From NCBI GenBank assembly GCA_009992615.1, contig JAACVA010000014.1, positions 1 to 17,247 on the forward strand: DNA of 17,247 nucleotides, written 5' to 3'. Under the pieces are notes generated by a model. That model saw only the letters and a program-made list of their open reading frames with translations, ran no database searches and was not told where the DNA came from. Source of the DNA: Rhodobacterales bacterium (GTDB taxonomy: Bacteria; Pseudomonadota; Alphaproteobacteria; Rhodobacterales; Rhodobacteraceae). Positions 1-7,292 of this stretch are shown in pieces (within the stretch, counting starts at the first letter, position 1; every line of letters begins with the position of its first letter). The position numbers and the translations under genes were made by a program.

Positions 1-3
1 GCC

Positions 4-1020
4 ATGGCTGAACCGATCAAGGGGCCCGTTCTGATTGAGGAAGACCCCGACGCAGTGCCGCGGATGACACCGGCCGACGCGCCGCCAGTGCCCGACATGG
101 AGGCCGAACCGCCGACCGGCCAGGCAATGCGCACCATGGCGGTGTTGGCGGCGCGACGGCCATCGCTGCTGGCGCGGTGGTTCTGGCGGATGTTGCTGGC
201 GGTGAGCGGATTTTTCCTGTCGCTGGCAGCGTGGAACGCGGTAACCGGGCTGATCGCGTCGCAACCTTTGCTGGGCGGGGTGGCTGCGGTGCTGGTCGGG
301 GCGTTCGTGGTCGTTCTCGTGGCCATTGCAATCAAGGAATGGGCGGCGCTGGCACGGCTGCAACGGCTTGACGGGGTACACAAGGCGGCCGAGGCCGCAC
401 GGATCGCAGGCGATCTGGCGGGCGCGCGCAAAGTGGTGGACCGGCTGGTCGCCCTTTATGCCGACCGCCCCGAACTGGACTGGGGCCGGGGCCGTCTGGC
501 CGAGAGGCGGGGCGACAGTTTTGACGCCGACGGCTTGTTCGACCTCGCCGAGGTCGAACTGTTGGCGCCGCTGGACGCCGCCGCCCGTGCCGAGGTGGAG
601 GCCGCCGCGCGGCAGGTGGCGGCTGTGACGGCGCTGGTGCCGCTGGCGCTGGCCGATGTCGTGGCGGCGCTGACCAGCAACCTGCGGATGATCCGTCGGA
701 TCGCCGAGATCTATGGCGGGCGGGGCGGCACCCTGGGCAGCTGGCGGCTGACCCGCACGGTTCTGACACATCTGGTGGCTACGGGGGCGGTGGCGGTGGG
801 GGATGATCTGATCGGGTCGGTCGCCGGGGGCGGGCTGTTGTCGAAAGTGTCGCGCCGGTTTGGTGAGGGCGTGGTGAACGGCGCCCTGACCGCGCGCGTC
901 GGCGTCGCCGCCATCGAGGTGTGCCGCCCGCTGCCGTTTCACCGCGAACGCCGTCCTTCGGTATCGCGTTTGGTCAGCCGTGCCTTGACCGGCCTGTTTC
1001 CCGGTCAAAAGGACGGCTGA
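4..1020 (+). CDS. TIGR01620 / DUF697 family inner-membrane protein (YcjF-like)
   Basis: A 338-residue protein starting at an ATG four bases into the window, so its upstream partner and ribosome binding site are cut off. An acidic, proline-rich N-terminus (about residues 1-40) precedes two hydrophobic stretches (about 63-83 and 90-110) that should be membrane helices. A charged middle with alanine-rich helices follows (about 120-200). The C-terminal third (about 205-310) contains a Gly-rich VGDDLIGSVAGGGLLSK segment typical of the DUF697 domain. In this family the gene usually follows a DUF463 (YcjX-like) GTPase-like gene; that would lie left of the window and is inferred, not seen. The biochemical role is unknown; E. 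coli YcjF is a membrane protein of unclear function. The family call is fairly safe, the function is not. Confidence 0.8.
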   Translation: MAEPIKGPVLIEEDPDAVPRMTPADAPPVPDMEAEPPTGQAMRTMAVLAARRPSLLARWFWRMLLAVSGFFLSLAAWNAVTGLIASQPLLGGVAAVLVGAFVVVLVAIAIKEWAALARLQRLDGVHKAAEAARIAGDLAGARKVVDRLVALYADRPELDWGRGRLAERRGDSFDADGLFDLAEVELLAPLDAAARAEVEAAARQVAAVTALVPLALADVVAALTSNLRMIRRIAEIYGGRGGTLGSWRLTRTVLTHLVATGAVAVGDDLIGSVAGGGLLSKVSRRFGEGVVNGALTARVGVAAIEVCRPLPFHRERRPSVSRLVSRALTGLFPGQKDG

Positions 1021-1041
1021 ACCGGGGGCGGCGCTGGCATC

Positions 1042-1070
1042 TGGACGGCGCGGGTCGGGCGCACTATAGC
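1042..1070 (+). promoter_or_regulatory. Candidate promoter upstream of ileS
   Basis: TGGACG at 1042-1047 and TATAGC at 1065-1070 are separated by 17 bases. Each matches the housekeeping -35/-10 consensus at four of six positions. It is the best pair I found between the end of the upstream gene and ileS. It predicts a transcript start near 1077 and a leader of about 125-140 bases. This is a sequence match only. Confidence 0.4.
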
Positions 1071-1079
1071 AGGGGCGTC

Positions 1080-1130
1080 ATGACCAGTTCCACATATCCC
1101 GCCACGCGAATTACCCGCCCGGCGCCCTGA
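1080..1130 (+). CDS. Possible 16-codon leader micro-ORF before ileS
   Basis: ATG at 1080 to TGA at 1128-1130 encodes MTSSTYPATRITRPAP. AGGGG (1071-1075) lies four bases before the ATG and could serve as a ribosome binding site, although if the promoter at 1042-1070 is used that site would not be transcribed and the ORF would be nearly leaderless. It has one isoleucine codon (1110-1112). Its stop codon is two bases beyond a GGCGCC that can pair with a second GGCGCC at 1152-1157. Such a short ORF can arise by chance in this base composition, so it is a weak candidate. Confidence 0.25.
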   Translation: MTSSTYPATRITRPAP

Positions 1131-1151
1131 CGATCGGGGCCGCCGGGACAA

Positions 1152-1185
1152 GGCGCCTGACGCGCGGTCGCGCCGCCCCTTTTTT
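1152..1185 (+). terminator. Hairpin plus T run in the ileS leader (terminator or attenuator)
   Basis: GGCGC at 1152-1156 can pair with GCGCC at 1170-1174. A smaller GCGC/GCGC stem (1162-1165 and 1170-1173) is an alternative. Six T residues follow at 1180-1185. It could end transcription from the upstream gene or act as an attenuator for ileS, whose start is 18-30 bases further on. Stem stability was judged by eye only. Confidence 0.45.
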
Positions 1186-1214
1186 CCGTATCCTTAAAAC
1201 CGATGGGTTTTCTC

Positions 1215-4148
1215 ATGTGCGCCGACACGCCTGCCACCGATTACAAGACCACCCTGCGCCTGCCGCAGACCGATTTCCCAATGCGCGCGGGCCTGCCCGC
1301 CCGTGAACCTGCATGGCTGGCGCGGTGGGCGCAGATCGCCGTTTATGACCGTCTGCGTGAAAAGACCGGGCGCGAGAGTTTCACCCTGCACGACGGCCCG
1401 CCCTATGCGAACGGTCACCTGCACATCGGTCATGCGTTGAACAAGATCCTGAAAGACATGGTGGTGCGCAGCCAGCAGATGATGGGCCGCGATGCCCGCT
1501 ATGTTCCCGGCTGGGATTGTCACGGTCTGCCCATCGAGTGGAAGATCGAGGAGAAATACCGCGCCAAGGGACAGGACAAGGACGCGGTGCCGGTGGTGGA
1601 ATTCCGCCGCGAATGCCGCGATTTTGCCGCCGGCTGGGTCGACATCCAGCGCGAGGAATTCAAGCGGCTGGGGATCACCGGCAACTGGGCCGATCCGTAC
1701 CTGACCATGGATTACCACGCCGAACGGGTGATCGCCGAGGAGTTCCAGAAGTTCCTGATGAACGGCACCCTGTATCAGGGCAGCAAACCCGTCATGTGGT
1801 CACCGGTGGAAAAGACCGCGCTGGCCGAGGCCGAGGTGGAATATCACGACCGCCAGACCGATGCGATCTGGGTGCGGTTCAAGATTGACAGTGTGCAGCA
1901 TGAGCTGCCCGAAATGGATGTGATCCCCGATGATCTCGTTGGCGTCAGTGTTGTCATCTGGACAACCACGCCCTGGACCATCCCGCAGAACCGCGCGATC
2001 TGTTTCGGCCCTGGCATTTCCTATGGGCTTTACGAAGTGACGGGCCGCCCCGAGCAATGCTGGGCCGAGATCGGTGAGCGGATGCTGGTGGCCGATGCCC
2101 TGGCCGAGGAAACCTTTGCCATGGCGCGGTTGGGCGAGCCGGGCATGGTGCGGCGATTGCGCGATGTGTCTGCTGAGGAATTGTCAGGATTGGGCTGTGC
2201 CCACCCGCTGCGCGGCCTTGAAGGTGCCAAGGACGAATGGAATTTCGACGTTCCGCTGCTGCCCGGTGACCATGTGACAGACGGCGCCGGCACCGGATTT
2301 GTGCACACCGCGCCCAGCCATGGCGACGATGATTATGCGGTCGGAGTGAAACACGGCCTGCCGATGACGTACAACATTCTGGACGACAGTTCATTCCGCC
2401 CCGATCTGCCGTTCTTTGGCGGTGAGGCGGTGCTGAAACCCAACGGCAAACCGGGCGGCGCCAACAAGGCGGTGCTCGACAAGCTGAAACAGGTGGGCGC
2501 GCTGTTGGCCACGAAACGCATCACGATCAGTGACGCGCATTCCTGGCGGTCCAAGGCGCCGGTGATCCGGCTGAACCGGCCGCAGTGGTTTGCCGCCATA
2601 GACAAGGCGGTGGGCGACGGCCAGGATGAATACGGCACGACGATCCGCCAGCGCGCCCTGACCAGCATCGACAAGCTGGTCACCTGGACGCCGCCGGCCG
2701 GGCGCAACCGGCTGTATGCGATGATCGAGGCGCGGCCAGACTGGGTGCTGTCGCGCCAACGCGCCTGGGGCGTGCCGATGACCTGTTTCACGAAACGTGG
2801 CGCGGCAATCGACGATCCTGAATACCTGCTGCGCAACCCCGAGGTGAACCGCCGCATTGTTGACGCGTTCGAGACCGAGGGTGCCGATGCCTGGTATGTC
2901 GCGGGCGCGAAAGAGCGGTTCCTGTCCGGTGTCGCCGACCCGGAAGAATATGACCAGGTTTTCGACATTCTGGATGTGTGGTTCGACAGCGGCTCGACCC
3001 ACGCCTTTGTGCTGCGCGACCGGCCCGACGGATCAGCCGACGGGTTGGCCGACCTGTATCTAGAGGGCACAGACCAGCACCGCGGCTGGTTCCATTCGTC
3101 GATGTTGCAGGCCTGCGGCACCCGTGGGCGCGCGCCCTATCGCGGGGTGCTGACCCACGGGTTTACCCTGGACGAACAGGGCCGCAAGATGAGCAAATCG
3201 ATTGGCAACACCGTCGCCCCCGAAAAGGTGGTGCAACAATATGGCGCCGATATTTTGCGGCTGTGGGTGGCGCAGGCGGATTACACCGGCGATCTGCGGA
3301 TCGGGGACGAGATCCTGAAAGGCACCGCCGACAGCTATCGCCGGTTGCGCAATACGATGCGGTTCCTGCTGGGCAACCTGAACGGGTTCAGCGACGCCGA
3401 ATACGTGGCACCCGAGGCAATGCCCGAGCTTGAACGCTGGGTGCTGCACCGTCTGGCCGAGCTGGATGGCGTGGTGCGCGAAGGCTATGCGAAATACGAT
3501 TTTCAGGGCGTGTTCCAGGCAATCTTTGCCTTTGCCACGGTCGATCTGTCGGCGGTGTATTTCGACATCCGCAAGGATGCGCTGTATTGTGATGGTCCGT
3601 CTGACCGGCGCAATGCGGCGCGCACGGTTCTGGACCTGTTGTTCCACCGGCTGACCACCTGGCTGGCACCGATCCTGGTGTTTACCATGGAAGAAGTCTG
3701 GCTGGAGCGGTTCCCGGGCGAGAAAAGTTCGGTACATCTGGTGGATATTCCCGAAACGCCCGCCGCCTGGCGCGACAATGCGCTGGCCGCCAAATGGGCA
3801 ACGATCCGGCGGGTGCGCCGGGTTGTTCTGGGTGCGCTTGAGGTAGAGCGCCGCGAAAAGACCATCGGTGCCTCGCTTGAGGCGGCACCGGTGGTGTTTG
3901 TCGATCAGGCGACGGCCGACATCCTGGCCACTGTTCCGTTCGATGACATCTGCATCACCTCGGGGATGACGGTGCAGGTGGGCACCGATGACGGCTTTGC
4001 TCTGGAGGACGTGCCGGGCGTGACGGTGCTGTTTCACCCGGCGACGGGCGAGAAATGCCAGCGCTGCTGGAAGATCCTTCCCGATGTCGGCACCCACGCC
4101 CACCCCGGCACATGCGTGCGGTGTGATGCCGCGCTTGCGCTGGGATAA
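1215..4148 (+). CDS. ileS: Isoleucyl-tRNA synthetase
   Basis: A class I aminoacyl-tRNA synthetase that charges tRNA-Ile in the cytoplasm. With the start at 1215 it has 977 residues, a normal bacterial length. The HIGH motif is intact at about residues 70-73 (codons 1422-1433), preceded by HDGPPYANGH. KMSKS is at about 658-662 (codons from 3186). The middle carries the CP1 editing domain, with a TTTPWTIP segment near residue 255. The C-terminus has the zinc-binding cysteine pairs CQRC (948, 951) and CVRC (967, 970). An in-frame ATG at 1203 would add MGFL. Neither start has a good ribosome binding site; 1215 was chosen because the MCADTP start resembles related proteins as I remember them. The family call is certain, the start is not. 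Confidence 0.97.
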   Translation: MCADTPATDYKTTLRLPQTDFPMRAGLPAREPAWLARWAQIAVYDRLREKTGRESFTLHDGPPYANGHLHIGHALNKILKDMVVRSQQMMGRDARYVPGWDCHGLPIEWKIEEKYRAKGQDKDAVPVVEFRRECRDFAAGWVDIQREEFKRLGITGNWADPYLTMDYHAERVIAEEFQKFLMNGTLYQGSKPVMWSPVEKTALAEAEVEYHDRQTDAIWVRFKIDSVQHELPEMDVIPDDLVGVSVVIWTTTPWTIPQNRAICFGPGISYGLYEVTGRPEQCWAEIGERMLVADALAEETFAMARLGEPGMVRRLRDVSAEELSGLGCAHPLRGLEGAKDEWNFDVPLLPGDHVTDGAGTGFVHTAPSHGDDDYAVGVKHGLPMTYNILDDSSFRPDLPFFGGEAVLKPNGKPGGANKAVLDKLKQVGALLATKRITISDAHSWRSKAPVIRLNRPQWFAAIDKAVGDGQDEYGTTIRQRALTSIDKLVTWTPPAGRNRLYAMIEARPDWVLSRQRAWGVPMTCFTKRGAAIDDPEYLLRNPEVNRRIVDAFETEGADAWYVAGAKERFLSGVADPEEYDQVFDILDVWFDSGSTHAFVLRDRPDGSADGLADLYLEGTDQHRGWFHSSMLQACGTRGRAPYRGVLTHGFTLDEQGRKMSKSIGNTVAPEKVVQQYGADILRLWVAQADYTGDLRIGDEILKGTADSYRRLRNTMRFLLGNLNGFSDAEYVAPEAMPELERWVLHRLAELDGVVREGYAKYDFQGVFQAIFAFATVDLSAVYFDIRKDALYCDGPSDRRNAARTVLDLLFHRLTTWLAPILVFTMEEVWLERFPGEKSSVHLVDIPETPAAWRDNALAAKWATIRRVRRVVLGALEVERREKTIGASLEAAPVVFVDQATADILATVPFDDICITSGMTVQVGTDDGFALEDVPGVTVLFHPATGEKCQRCWKILPDVGTHAHPGTCVRCDAALALG

Positions 4149-4151
4149 ACC

Positions 4152-4182
4152 AAAAAGCCGGGCCACCCGTCTGGGTGGCCCG
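4152..4182 (-). terminator. Intrinsic terminator between ileS and the acyltransferase gene
   Basis: A perfect 10-bp inverted repeat, CGGGCCACCC (4159-4168) and GGGTGGCCCG (4173-4182), encloses a four-base loop. Read on the minus strand the stem is followed two bases later by five T (4156-4152), so it best fits termination of the long minus-strand operon. It lies 11 bases past the ileS stop and can also serve ileS, but there is no T tract on that side. Confidence 0.85.
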
Positions 4183-4225
4183 CAGCGGCCTTCCGAAGGA
4201 TGAACCCGACAGAACGCAGCGCACG

Positions 4226-5176
4226 CTATTTTCGCAAGGACAACGTCGTTTCGCGCAGCCAGGCCATGAAACCACGGGGGTTGTCTGACCACTGTGCAAT
4301 CACTTGCGGCGTGATGGGATGGCCCACACGCGGCGCCTGGGGCTTGTTCAGGGCGTGTACAACCTCGTGCAGCAGCAGCCCCTGGCGCAGGGTATCTGAC
4401 ACCCGGTTGGCGATTTGATACCAGCGCGAATTCTGACCTGGAAAATAGATCGGCAGCACCGTCGCCCCCGAACGCAGGATCATCTTGGCGGTGAACGGGT
4501 TCCACTCGTTCTCGATCGCCGGGCCGAACAGCGTGTCAGAGGTGGCCACACCGCCGGACGGAAACAAAACAATCACGCCGCCTGCCGCCAGATGCGCCAT
4601 GGCACGTTTGCGCATCGCCAAATTCTGTTGCAACGCGTCGGTCTCATGGGGAAAAGGCACCGGGATCATGAATTGTTCGATCTCGCCCACCCCGGTCAGC
4701 AAAGACCGCGTGAGGATCTTGTAATCCGTGCGCACCCGCCCCACCAGCTCGGCCAGAACCATGCCATCGACCAGCCCGTGGGGATGGTTCGCGGTGACGA
4801 TCAGCGGCCCATTTTCAGGGATGCGGGCAATTTCGTCAGGCGGCGTCGTGATGTTTATACCCATGACGCCCAGCGCTTGGGCCCAAAATCCCTGCCCATG
4901 CGGCACACCCAGTGATTCGAACCGGCGGATCAACCGCAACAGGTGCAGCTTGCCCGTCAAAATCTCGATCGTCTTGATCGCGCGCGATTGCCACGGGTTG
5001 GTAAAGGTGCCCGCATAAGACAGCCTTCGCCGGTCATAGGGGCGGTCGGCCAGACTGGTTCCATCGCCCTGCCCCACCAGGGGACGGGTCGGATCAACCA
5101 TACCCGGATCTTCAGGATCCGGGGCCGAAGGCCGGCCTTGCACCGAATGATGCGCTTCCGTGGGCGTGTGAACCAA
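4226..5176 (-). CDS. PlsC-like lysophospholipid/glycerol acyltransferase family protein
   Basis: Likely a membrane-associated acyltransferase that moves an acyl chain onto a lysophospholipid or related acceptor. In the 316-residue reading the active-site block is NHPHGLVDG at 120-128. The spacing is H-x5-D, the NHPxGxxDG type, rather than the commoner H-x4-D. LFPSGGV (214-220) stands where PlsC proteins carry FPEG, and LPIYFPG (241-247) follows. No clear transmembrane helix is seen. The start is uncertain: the TTG at 5176 has GGAAAGG nine bases upstream, while the ATG at 5101 gives 291 residues and drops a low-complexity N-terminus but sits directly behind a perfect hairpin (5103-5123) with no good ribosome binding site. 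It follows ptsH by 30 bases and is probably the last gene of that operon. Substrate unknown. Confidence 0.82.
   Translation of the reverse strand: MVHTPTEAHHSVQGRPSAPDPEDPGMVDPTRPLVGQGDGTSLADRPYDRRRLSYAGTFTNPWQSRAIKTIEILTGKLHLLRLIRRFESLGVPHGQGFWAQALGVMGINITTPPDEIARIPENGPLIVTANHPHGLVDGMVLAELVGRVRTDYKILTRSLLTGVGEIEQFMIPVPFPHETDALQQNLAMRKRAMAHLAAGGVIVLFPSGGVATSDTLFGPAIENEWNPFTAKMILRSGATVLPIYFPGQNSRWYQIANRVSDTLRQGLLLHEVVHALNKPQAPRVGHPITPQVIAQWSDNPRGFMAWLRETTLSLRK
5103..5123 (-). promoter_or_regulatory. Perfect hairpin at the 5' end of the acyltransferase gene
   Basis: CCCGGATC (5103-5110) and GATCCGGG (5116-5123) form an 8-bp stem with a five-base loop. It ends one base before the ATG at 5101-5099. 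A second GGCC-rich inverted repeat lies just upstream on the transcript. No T tract follows, so it is not a standard terminator. If translation starts at 5101 it would hide the initiation region; if it starts at 5176 it is inside the gene. Confidence 0.5.
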
Positions 5177-5206
5177 AGCTGGGCACCTTTCCGGACGGGG
5201 CTGGGT

Positions 5207-5485
5207 TTACATGTCTTCGCCGAACCGGGACGAAACCAGCGTTTCAATCGCATTGGCCAGTTGTTCGGCCTCGGGTCCGCTTGTCTGGACCTCAATAAAG
5301 GTTCCATTCGAAGCTGCCAACATCAAAAGGCCCATGATGCTGTCGCCGGCGGCGCTCAGCCCCTCGCGGGACACCGCGGCGCGGGCATCGTGCTGTTCGA
5401 CCACCTCGACCAAACGGGCCGAGGCGCGGGCGTGCAGACCCTTTTCATTGATGATCTGCAACTTGCGCGTGATCGGTGCTTTCAC
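5207..5485 (-). CDS. ptsH: HPr-type phosphocarrier protein
   Basis: A 92-residue HPr, close to the usual 85-90. GLHARAS carries the catalytic His18, which accepts phosphate from enzyme I and passes it to EIIA. DSIMGLLML carries Ser49, matching the Ser46 site phosphorylated by HprK in other bacteria. Both sites are intact, so HPr can take input from PEP and from HprK. The start is GTG at 5485, decided by a strong GGAGG (AGGAGG in GCAGGAGGAAACGCC) about seven bases upstream. The GTG overlaps the EIIA stop as GTGA, so translation is likely coupled. No sugar permease is nearby, so a regulatory role is inferred. Cytoplasmic. Confidence 0.95.
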   Translation of the reverse strand: MKAPITRKLQIINEKGLHARASARLVEVVEQHDARAAVSREGLSAAGDSIMGLLMLAASNGTFIEVQTSGPEAEQLANAIETLVSSRFGEDM

Positions 5486-5883
5486 GGCGTTTCCTCCTGC
5501 GGCACATCAAAGGCATCAATGTACTTGCGCCCGGCAGCAAGGGCCAGGCGCACCGCCTCGGACACGCTTTGCTGGCGCGACTTGGCCAGCTTGATCAGCA
5601 TCGGCAGATTGACACCATAAACGATCTTGCGATTCTCAGGACGACAGGCCAGCAGCGACAGGTTGCTGGGCGAACCACCGAACATGTCGGTGGCCACGAC
5701 CACCCCGTCGCCCACATCCACCGCATCGGCGGCGGCGCAGATTTCGGCCTGCTTGACGGCGCGGTTGTCATCCGGGCCAATCGAAACGGCAGCGATGCCG
5801 GTCTGTTTGCCCACAACATGTTCAACCGCGGCCATAAACTCGCCAGCCAGGCCACCATGGGCCACGATCACGATACCGATCAC
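5482..5883 (-). CDS. PTS EIIA component, mannose/sorbose family (regulatory type)
   Basis: A 133-residue single-domain EIIA-Man protein. It begins (V/M)IGIVIVAHGGLAGEF, with the phospho-accepting His9 in AHGG, equivalent to His10 of E. coli ManX. MFGGSPSN (about 65-72) is the conserved strand/loop of the fold. The frame is open further upstream, to 6120, but that part overlaps rapZ and looks unlike any protein. GTG at 5883 is chosen because GGGGTGG (5896-5890) lies six bases before it and the conserved family N-terminus starts there. No EIIB, EIIC or EIID is attached or adjacent, so it probably takes phosphate from HPr for regulation, not transport. It starts 43 bases after rapZ and overlaps ptsH by 4 bases. 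Symbols such as manX or ptsM are used for homologues. Confidence 0.93.
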   Translation of the reverse strand: MIGIVIVAHGGLAGEFMAAVEHVVGKQTGIAAVSIGPDDNRAVKQAEICAAADAVDVGDGVVVATDMFGGSPSNLSLLACRPENRKIVYGVNLPMLIKLAKSRQQSVSEAVRLALAAGRKYIDAFDVPQEETP

Positions 5884-5926
5884 TGCCAACCACCCCGAGA
5901 ACGGCCCCACGCCGCCAGCGCATCCA

Positions 5927-6856
5927 TCATCCGCCGCCCGCCCCCCGGTGGCCCCCCGCCCCGATGGCGGCGCGCCGCTCCATCTCACGATGCCGAGTTG
6001 ACACTTGCCAGCCCGCCTCTGCAAGGGCTTTTGCCATATGTTCCGCCACGACGACCGAACGGTGTTGCCCCCCCGTGCACCCGAACGCAATGGCAAGATG
6101 CGTCTTGCCCTCGTCGGCATAGGCCGGCAGCAACGTCAGCAACAGATCCCGGGTGCGCTGAAACACCTCAGCATAGCGCCAATCCTTCTGCACATGCTCG
6201 GCGACCGGTGGATCAATGCCGTTCAACGGGCGCAGCGCCGGTTCCCAATAGGGATTTTGCAGGAACCGCACGTCGAACACCATGTCGACGCCATGTGGCA
6301 ATCCGCGTTTGTAGGAAAACGACTGGATCGAAACGGCCAGCCGCCCTGCTGCCGTGCCGTCGAACCATCGGGCCAGTTCGGCGCGCAGATCATGCGGCGA
6401 CATCTCTGACGTGTCGATCAGAATGTCGGCACGGCTGCGGATCGCGGCCAACAGATCGGCTTCGCGCGCGATACCCTCTTCCGGGGTTTCGGCGGGGGCC
6501 AGGGGGTGGCGGCGGCGGGTTTCGGAATACCGCCGTTGCAGCACCTCGGCGCTGGCATCCACGAACAAGACATCGGCCCGCAGCCCCGGGATGGCACCGA
6601 CCCGGTTGATCACCTCGATCAGGCCCAACGTCGAAAAATCACGATTCCGCGCATCCAGCCCCAAGGCGAGGGGACGGTCGGGCGGCCCGCCCTTCAACAG
6701 CCGCGGCAACAGCGACAGCGGAAGGTTATCAATGGCCTCGAACCCCATATCCTCAAGAGCGTTGATCGCGGTAGACCGCCCCGCGCCTGACGGCCCGGTC
6801 ACCAGAACGACGCGCGCGCCGCTGTCAGGGGGGATTGTGGCAACAGGCTCAGTCAT
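5927..6856 (-). CDS. rapZ: RNase adapter / nucleotide-binding protein RapZ
   Basis: A 309-residue protein of the RapZ (YvcJ/YhbJ) family. The Walker A motif is GPSGAGRS at 21-28, close to the GxSGAGKS family form but with Arg before the Ser. EAIDNLPLSLLP follows at about 40-51. The C-terminal half has the conserved SFSYKRGLPHGVDMVFDVRF block (about 178-197), LRPLNGIDPPVAEHV and GCTGGQHRSVVV. In E. coli RapZ delivers the sRNA GlmZ to RNase E to control glmS; the alphaproteobacterial target is not established. The last 14 or so residues form a Gly/Ala-rich tail encoded by G-runs, absent from the typical family end. The ATG overlaps the hprK 3' end by 8 bases. Confidence 0.95.
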   Translation of the reverse strand: MTEPVATIPPDSGARVVLVTGPSGAGRSTAINALEDMGFEAIDNLPLSLLPRLLKGGPPDRPLALGLDARNRDFSTLGLIEVINRVGAIPGLRADVLFVDASAEVLQRRYSETRRRHPLAPAETPEEGIAREADLLAAIRSRADILIDTSEMSPHDLRAELARWFDGTAAGRLAVSIQSFSYKRGLPHGVDMVFDVRFLQNPYWEPALRPLNGIDPPVAEHVQKDWRYAEVFQRTRDLLLTLLPAYADEGKTHLAIAFGCTGGQHRSVVVAEHMAKALAEAGWQVSTRHREMERRAAIGAGGHRGAGGG

Positions 6857-7292
6857 GGTGTGGGATGTGTCCGGTGGTCAGGATCTGGCACAGGCTGGCC
6901 GCCAGATGGGGCCCGACCTGCCCGGCCAGAACCGGCAGATCAACGCCAAGAATGCCGCAATGCAGCGGCGGGGGCAAGCGCGCGACAGGCGCGCGATCCA
7001 GATCGACGATCACGATCACCGGCGCGGGCGGGTGCAGGGCGACGCGCAACAAACCGATCCCGCGTGCCTCGATCAGCGGCGGCAGCGTGGCTGGTGCACG
7101 AGCGCAAATCACTTGATCCGACAGAAAAAGTTCGACCTGGTCATCCGCGATCAGCCCTGCCCCGAGGGCCATCATCTGTAATGCAAGGGCCGATTTGCCT
7201 GCCCCGCTGGCCCCGGTGATCAGCGCGGCGCGCCCGTTCTGGGCAACCGCACTGGCATGGCAGAAGATGCGGACCGGCCCCGGCGATGTCAC
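6849..7292 (-). CDS. hprK: Short HPr kinase/phosphorylase (catalytic domain only)
   Basis: A 147-residue protein with only the C-terminal kinase/phosphorylase domain; Gram-positive HprK has about 310 residues with an extra N-terminal domain. Walker A is GASGAGKS at 27-34, followed by LIADDQVEL (about 47-55). LIEARGIGLLRV (about 72-83) matches the HprK signature EIRGxGIIxV. It should phosphorylate and dephosphorylate HPr on Ser49, present two genes downstream. The short form is the known alphaproteobacterial version. The start is GTG at 7292, overlapping the chvG TGA as GTGA, with no clear ribosome binding site, so it likely depends on coupling to chvG. It overlaps rapZ by 8 bases. Confidence 0.93.
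   Translation of the reverse strand: MTSPGPVRIFCHASAVAQNGRAALITGASGAGKSALALQMMALGAGLIADDQVELFLSDQVICARAPATLPPLIEARGIGLLRVALHPPAPVIVIVDLDRAPVARLPPPLHCGILGVDLPVLAGQVGPHLAASLCQILTTGHIPHHD

Noticed and set aside
921..1130. 69-codon frame overlapping the end of the DUF697 gene
   Set aside because: The part inside the upstream gene is a shadow; only the last 16 codons have an argument of their own and are treated as a possible micro-ORF.
3060..4505. 481-codon minus-strand open frame opposite ileS
   Set aside because: ileS is unambiguous with HIGH, KMSKS and zinc motifs; the opposite frame has shadow composition and crosses the terminator.
5884..6120. N-terminal extension of the EIIA frame to 212 residues
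   Set aside because: It overlaps the rapZ coding end in another frame, looks unlike protein, and the conserved EIIA start with its ribosome binding site lies at 5883.
5476..6609. Long open frame (377 codons) on the plus strand opposite ptsH, EIIA and rapZ
   Set aside because: It is a shadow: the opposite strand encodes well-recognised proteins with catalytic motifs, and the translated product is low in protein-like character and has no family resemblance.
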